Source: Siniperca chuatsi
Taxonomy: Eukaryota; Chordata; Actinopteri; Centrarchiformes; Sinipercidae
Direction: 5' to 3'
Length of the DNA stretch: 64,000 nt
Assembly (NCBI RefSeq): GCF_020085105.1
Contig: NC_058042.1
Coordinates: forward strand, 19,023,001-19,087,000
Part shown: positions 57,901 to 64,000 of the stretch, piece by piece
How positions within the stretch are numbered: the stretch's first letter is position 1
How the letters are laid out: the number at the start of each line of letters is the position of its first letter
Notes under the pieces: model-generated
What the model was told of the DNA's origin: nothing
What the model saw: the letters and a program-made list of their open reading frames with translations, nothing else
The model's database searches: none
Translations under genes and position numbers: made by a program

Positions 57901-59554
57901 AAAATCACATAGAACCTGTTTTTTTTTTATTTCATATTTTTCTTCACTTCAGATTGCTTCTTGACTGTGTTTGTGAATATATTTTACTTTCCCCTCAGGC
58001 TGGGCAGGTGCCTGCTTACAGCTATCAGTCTTTTTGACCCCCTTTTTGGGAAGAGTGAAGAAACTGGAGGCAGAGAAACAGGGAGGTTGGAAATTGTGGA
58101 GTAGGAGATGAAGAGAAAAGAGGGCGAGGCAGGATGATGGGAGGAGAGAGAGAGATGAAGCAGGGTAAGCAGGCAAATGTAAAAGAATACGAGGCGAAGG
58201 GAAGAGAGAGAAAGTAGATGAAGAGGAAGGAAGCCCTTATATAAAACAAAACACCCCCCTGCATTATTTTCTGCCATTATTTTCAAATGTTTACAAGATT
58301 ATTCCCATTCTGCTGTATTTGTTGTTAACCATCTCTCCCCCATTTCTTTTTTCCTCTCCCACACCCTTTCTTCTTGAATAATTGATCAGCACGTTTTCTC
58401 TCCCAGGCAGACACACTGAAACAACTGTCTCCATCTCAAATTTTTATAAAAATGTTTTTCTTTCATTTTCTTTCCCTTTTTTCCTTTTCTTCTCCCTGCA
58501 TGTAGAAAGGTACAGATGGATTCAACTGAAGGAACAAAGAATAGGGAGGGTAAGAGGGAGAAGTTCACATTTGGGAGAAGGGATGAGAGAGCAGAGGGGA
58601 TGTGCCTTGCATGCTGGATCTGTGTAATCCCCCTCCCTCTCTACTGGCTCATTGGGGCTCTGAGGTCATCAGTCCAGCCTGAGCAGCTTGTAATGATGAC
58701 TCTGATGCAGTGAAGATGATTGAGAAAAGGCTAAGATATTGATATTATTTATGTTTCTTGACCTGCAGTACTTGCTTTATTTTTCTTTATATTGCTACTA
58801 CATTTACTGTTTTTGCACCAAAATACCAAAGCAAATTCCTTGTATGTGTAAACCTACTAGGCAATAAAGCTGATTCTGAGATACTATATCAACCCAACCA
58901 AATATTTTCCCTAAACAATATATTCTGTTACAAGTGTTTTTTCCTCACACTGACTGAGCATACAGGCACTTGTCCATACGCCATTTGACAGTAACCGGGT
59001 CCACTTATTTTCTATTGCATTATTTGCCAATCAACAAATGACAGGTAAATAAGCTGTAATTTCTAACTCTGAGAACGCAAGAGACAGCGAAGTACAAACC
59101 AGTAAGCACTTCAATGCATGTCACAAAACTCTTCTCCAGTACATCATGCTTTATTCACCACCCTGATGAAGGTAAGTTAACCCGAAAATGTTTGATGAAT
59201 AAAGCATGGTTTACTGGAAACGAGCTGTGCGACAAGTTTTAATTTAAGCTGTAAAATAAGATGTACTCAATGTATTTAATCCCACATTTCTCTGTTCATC
59301 CCTTTGACTCACAGTTTCTGTGATTAAAGATCAATACAAGCAAACAACACACTTTTTCGCTCTCAGACTACTACACAGCAGTCACCATACATTTTTAATG
59401 TTCAATTCCTGCGCATCCACCAAATGACAATAACAAAAGGCAACTTACCCGCACTGGAGTTTTAAATGGGTTTGTATGTATTAGTGCATGTTGTTTTTCA
59501 GTGATTTAGGTGCCACAAACCAACTGACTTGCTCTTTCCTGGGATATTGTTGTC

Positions 59555-59600
<46 letters not shown>

Positions 59601-60720
59601 GTTGCAGATGACTCAGGAGCAACTGTGGTCCCCCTTTCTGGAGATAAAACTGCAGCACTAAGGAAGGAATTTGTTTCTGTGAAACTGAAGATGAAGCTGC
59701 AATGTAGCTCTGTGGCACTGTGGATGAAAACATGAATAATTTCCATAAAACTCAAAGAGCAGGTACATTAAATTTGATTCCTGATCTCTCAATGATTGTG
59801 GTGAGAATGAATGCACTGTAATAAGAGGGCTGATACTTTTGATTACATGTCCTCTCAGGATGGGATTTGAAGAGCATTTTGTGACTATTTGACACAGCAG
59901 TGATCTTTCGCCACACTATTAGCTGACCTGTCAGGTGGCATGGCTAGTTAGTAGGTCACAGAGCCACAGACATTAGCCTCTGAGCTATCTCTCTGAAAAA
60001 AGTGTTTCGTTATTGAAGCAGATAAAGGTTGGCTTGTCACCCATGTAGCCTCAGCATCCGTCTCTGTGCCTCTGTGCCCTGGGCTTTGAGTGAGGCATGT
60101 ACAGGGAAGCCTCTGTATGGGACTGTTGCACAATGAGTCCTTTCAACCAAGGCTAAGCTGCAGTGGTCTTTGAGAATGTGGGACCAGAATACCTAAAACA
60201 GGCAGTGATCATTCAGTGGGTTTCAAGATCAGAGAAGCTCAGCCTGGACTTTACTGGATGAGGATGTAGATAGTCCAGAATTATATGTGTGAAATGTGTG
60301 TAACTAATGCATCAGTGCTCCACAAGCCTATGCTATTACTATATTTTACAGTATATCGATCCAGAAGTGACTGTCACTGATAAGACACTCTTAACAGAAG
60401 CAGGATATCCTTGGCCCTCGTTATTTAACATTCCTCATCACCTTCTTTGTTGGAGACACTTGCTATTGATTAGGTATCTTGCTCAAGGCATTTTCCTTAC
60501 CACCGATGAATATTCATCACTGTTTCACAGTCTTTATATCACCCCCTCTTCACCCCTTCCCCCGGGTACTCACGTCTCTTCTCAGTGATGTGCAGCAGGC
60601 TAGCAGTGTGCCCTGACAGGCCACCCTCCTCCCCCTCCCCTGCTGGGTGCTGGAACAACTCCTTGGATAGGTCACCTGAGCTTGAGGGCTTCAGCAGCTT
60701 CTGGATGTCTTTGTTGGGCT
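47358..60720 (-). CDS. dbndd1: Dysbindin domain-containing protein 1; three 3' coding exons, 5' end missing
   Basis: Minus-strand exons, in transcript order: 60720-60574, 55449-55312, 47512-47358 (stop TGA at 47360-47358). Acceptors and donors are AG and GT, and phases join exactly: the first exon ends ITEKR plus one base, the second starts [16 protein letters not shown], and the last contains [10 protein letters not shown]. The middle exon is nearly identical to human DBNDD1 through the dysbindin-domain core ([20 protein letters not shown]). About 144 residues are covered; the upstream exon with the start codon was not found up to 64000. DBNDD1 is a small cytosolic protein of poorly known function, related to DBNDD2, which binds casein kinase 1. 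Position between afg3l1 and (expected) gas8, and opposite orientation, match human 16q24.3. Confidence 0.93.
51277..51342. repeat. (GA)n microsatellite, about 66 bp
   Basis: Uninterrupted GA run in the dbndd1 intron; gives a false Ser-Leu frame on the minus strand. Confidence 0.97.
52071..52340 (+). mobile_element. TTAA-type transposon left end
   Basis: Begins TTAAAGGTTCTGTATATGAG, sharing TTAAAGGT with the elements at 8159, 18441 and 27690. A matching right end is not found. It may belong to the same insertion as the repeat at 53271-53430, about 1 kb away. The right boundary is approximate. Confidence 0.45.
53271..53430 (+). repeat. Dispersed repeat copy 2
   Basis: Second copy of the family at 24199-24440, same orientation. 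This copy keeps a segment (about 53330-53375) that is shortened in the other copy. Confidence 0.6.
54946..54991. repeat. Compound (CT)n(CA)n microsatellite
   Basis: CT run passing directly into a CA run in the dbndd1 intron. Confidence 0.95.
59136..59217 (+). repeat. Long stem-loop with hammerhead-like core
   Basis: Arms 59136-59157 and 59196-59217 pair at 20 of 22 positions. The loop carries CTGATGA (59163-59169), a small GGT/ACC stem (59171-59173 with 80-82) and GAAA (59184-59187), in the order of a type I hammerhead ribozyme. TGATGAAGG...CGAAA strings are frequent in fish retroelement tails. The pair that should be G-C next to the core is A and C, so activity is doubtful. Confidence 0.5.
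59557..59593. repeat. (AT)n microsatellite
   Basis: Short uninterrupted AT run in the dbndd1 intron. Confidence 0.95.
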
Positions 60721-63700
60721 CTATCAGGACACATAGACACAGAAACAGAGAGTGAGAGGGAGCAAAGAGAATAAATAGACAGAGATGTTGATCATAGGTC
60801 TTTAGATTTTTAATAAAAGATTACATTAGAGATGCTGGCTTATTTGCTCTACTTAACTCAACTCACTGTAGATCTCAGATCTATATCTAACACAGAAAAA
60901 TTTAAGGCATAAAAAAAGCAGTAAAATCTACAAAGACACATCTTAGGGTAATGAAGGAGAAGAAATCACTTAAGAGATCCCAAGCACTGAAAGAAGTCAA
61001 TGTTCGCTCCAGTGTCTGTCAGTCATGTTCAGTTATTATCCTCCTTGTATAACCAACACTGTGTTTTCCCACTCAATTGCCAAATCTAAACGTGACATGA
61101 ATCCTCAGGTAACTGCATCACCTGTCCATGTAATGCTTGAATATCTCAATTTTGTTATTTGTTTGTCCTTTTTTTCCTTGAATACATTCTCTACAACCTG
61201 TCTACACACTCTGCCTTTTGTCAGTTGTGTATCAACTTCTGTTTACATCTGTGTGTTAAAATTTTATAAATGTGTGATGGAGATTGGTTTACTTGGCTGT
61301 GGGCAGACATCTAATTCAACAGTTGTTACATTGTTTTCATTTTACTGTTTTCTCTAAAGAATATGCATTCTGAGAGCACAGCCATGCCCTTCACTCAAGA
61401 CAGCTGAATCTCAAACATCCATTCAAAACAGAAAAACAAGTTCACACAGGCTATTAACAAAGTCTAAAAATATAAGGTACTTGAAATAGCATCCCTTCAA
61501 ATGCAGGAGTATGCAAAAGCTCTGTTCACCTGTTTGACACCGCTGAAAACACAGTGTGATGAGGCTGAGTGAGGTAAGGACAGGAGTACAGAAGTGCTGC
61601 ACATTCAATTGGAAGAACACGGAAAATTACAATTGCAACATTTACCCCAATACCCCAATTTCCAAATTGCAGGAGTCTGAAATTCTTCCAAGTGATATGA
61701 CGATATTTGGTTTCTACAAATCAAGTATGTTGGATAAAATCATACAATAGATTTATCAACAAAGCAAATGACTACATGTAAAACAACTGACATTTAAAAA
61801 GACTAATCTCTGTGTATGGAGGAACATTGAGCAACAATGACGGCAGTATTGCTTTTTAATATGATAAAACGCAGAGCTGATGGAACGTAGTGTGGGAGTA
61901 TAGCAGATGGCTGGTGAGGCCATTTCTACTTGCAGTATGTTCCTAGACCTAGACAGTTAAATTTCTCATTTCAGATGAAAAGTGTGTTACAGCCAGAGCT
62001 GAGCCAGAACATGACAGATTCTGATTTCACCCAGAGACACCCAGTGTTCATTGCAGGCTATTGATTGATTTCTCCAGTGAGGAGCCACACAAACTGAAAG
62101 ACTGCAGCATTACCTCTGCTGTTATAATGAAATGTTTGTTCAATATTTAGACTATCTACCCACAGCTTTGGTTTCCTTTTTCCATCACCTTCTTCAGCAA
62201 ACACTCATTGTAGAAATCATGCTGGATTACTGTTTCCTGACCTTTCTACCGTTGCTTTAAGGAAGTTCATCATCCATCCATCCAAGCCCTAATCTTTATT
62301 CATTAACCGTAACCCTTTTCCAGGGAAATGTCATCACAGGAGTAGTGGGCTGTTAGAGTTGCAATGCATTCATAAAAAATAAATTAATAAAAACATATTT
62401 ACCATGTATTTACTGAGCTATTTATGTTCTATCAGGAAATGACTCTTGTTTTAGACCACAGATACATGTACCATCCAAGACATAAAGACATAAATCCAAA
62501 ATGAATCTCTCAGGATCACCTGTGTAGCTATACTGGTTCCTGCTGTTCTGACTATACCGTATTCTCATGCTTTGTGTGCTCATAATATATACCCAAATGT
62601 TTAGTTTTTTGGTGGAAGATGAGTCTGGCTCTCAGCTAGGATGTTAATAGGTGACAGAAGAAAAGAGCTTTTATCTGCATGTAAAGGAGGACACAGATGG
62701 CCTGATCTTGCCGCCACCTGCCGAACCGGCTGTGAAGAAACCAGAGTAAATAACAAGAATATAAGTTACTGCTGGTAAAAGACAGACAGCTATCAGAAAT
62801 GTGGTCTTTTCAGGCAATTGCTGACCCGGTCTCAAGCTGTCAGCTGTGACTGTCTGTGAATCAGCTAACCAGACATACAGATGAAGAGAGAAAGAAAGAC
62901 AGAGAAGGTGAGGGAGGATGAGAATGATGTACTTGTACGTTTGCCAAAGTTGAATCAAACTCAGTGTCTTGGTTCAATAAATCAATCGTTGTTTGTAGCG
63001 AAGGCAGGAGGGATTAACATCCTAACACCCTTTTCACCAGCTGAGTACTTTATAGTCATGCTTTTTTATTTTCCAATATACTCTGCAATGAGCAATTCCA
63101 TACAAATTTCTATAAAAATAGATGACTAAATGACTGTGCACAGGGAATGAGTTAAGAAAATGTTGACTCTGGAATTAATTTCCCTAACAGTTCATAGTGT
63201 TTTTGGTGCAATATTAATTCTAATCCTCACAAGCAGGGCAGGAAATGTTTTATCACCTGCTAATTTCAGCAGCCACAATACAAACACTGTTATCGAGAAG
63301 TCACACTTTGTGACCCTGTGATACATCATAATAATGATGTTCACTCTAATTCAATCTCATCATAATGAACAAATAATATCCCAATTCGTCATGGGCAGAT
63401 AATTCTAGTCGTCAGCATAAACATGTAGTGCTCAGATACTGTATGTAAACAATGATAAGTGGAACAAAGCCATGACAGGACAAAAGCATCTACCATAAAA
63501 AGAATATTACTGCTGAAATAGCAATTTATAGTTGCTGCAGAGACATTGTTTTGCCCCAAGGTACAATACAGTAATAAAGCAACATTTTAATAGTGGTTGA
63601 ATGCACACTGCAGGTTCAGAGGCTGCTAATGTAATATCCTGACAAATAAACTACCCATACACTGCTTTGCCTCACTTTGTACATTATGAGATGTACATTA

Positions 63701-64000
63701 TCTTTTTATTTATCAAAGCTAATGTTATAATCTGTTCTACAAGACATAGTTAAATCATCAGCCCTTTGAATGTGGCTTCTCTGGATGGCCTTTACACAAA
63801 GGCCATATACGTCCACTACTGTACTGCAATTTGTATTTCATCAGTCCAGCTTTTGCATGGTTGACCTACAGTGTGTGGATATAAAAAGACCTGTACTGCT
63901 TAACAACTGGTTAAACATGAAGCTCGAACGTAGAAATGAACCCTTCACAACTGGATGATCAAAGACAGAGTACCGGTGCACTGCTATATTTAAACCTAAC
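60721..64000. other. Probable dbndd1 upstream intron; no gene seen
   Basis: The acceptor of the first recognised dbndd1 exon is at 60721-60722, so transcription must come from further right. No start-bearing exon and no sign of gas8 could be recognised. The open frames here are short and without known domains. Confidence 0.55.

Larger units (their letters stand above)
55450..60573 (-). other. dbndd1 intron, 5.1 kb
   Basis: No exon recognised. It contains purine-rich stretches (about 58040-58230), an (AT)n tract at 59557-59593 and a long stem-loop at 59136-59217. Confidence 0.6.

Overview
The window is vertebrate nuclear DNA, most likely from a percomorph-type teleost. The evidence is split genes with GT-AG introns, an intronless melanocortin-1 receptor, long (AT)n, (GT)n and (GA)n microsatellites, and many short TTAA-ended and hAT-type miniature transposons of the kind common in ray-finned fish. 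I see no prokaryotic, viral or organellar genes, no CRISPR array and no convincing tRNA or rRNA.

Five genes can be supported, in the order tcf25(3' end)>, mc1r>, def8>, afg3l1>, <dbndd1. This is the order and orientation of the human 16q24.3 block (TCF25, MC1R, TUBB3, DEF8, AFG3L1P, DBNDD1), except that no tubulin gene lies between mc1r and def8.

Layout. 1-3.7 kb: probably the last tcf25 intron, with a large hairpin repeat and an (AT)n tract. 3737-3904: the last tcf25 coding exon. 3.9-8.8 kb: 3' flank with microsatellites, a hAT MITE and a TTAA MITE. 9523-10500: mc1r, complete in one exon (325 codons). 10.5-20.3 kb: intergenic, rich in transposon debris (a LINE tail split by a solo LTR, and a 1.6 kb TTAA element). 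21681-31162: def8, ten coding exons (442 codons). 34108-43681: afg3l1, seventeen coding exons (795 codons), with a TCTCGCGAGA promoter element just upstream. 43.7-47.4 kb: convergent intergenic region with a 174 bp (GT)n tract. 47358-60720: three coding exons of dbndd1 on the minus strand; its 5' end is beyond the right edge or unrecognised. 60.7-64 kb: probable dbndd1 intron or flank.

These genes do not form a functional pathway. They are a conserved neighbourhood: TCF25 is linked to ribosome-associated quality control, MC1R to pigment signalling, DEF8 to lysosome positioning, AFG3L1 to mitochondrial inner-membrane proteolysis, and DBNDD1 is a small dysbindin-domain protein. I found no clearly new biological system. 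The most notable observations are an inverted, internally deleted repeat pair flanking def8 exon 1, a hammerhead-like stem structure at 59.1-59.2 kb, the intact afg3l1 (a pseudogene in human), and the missing tubulin gene.
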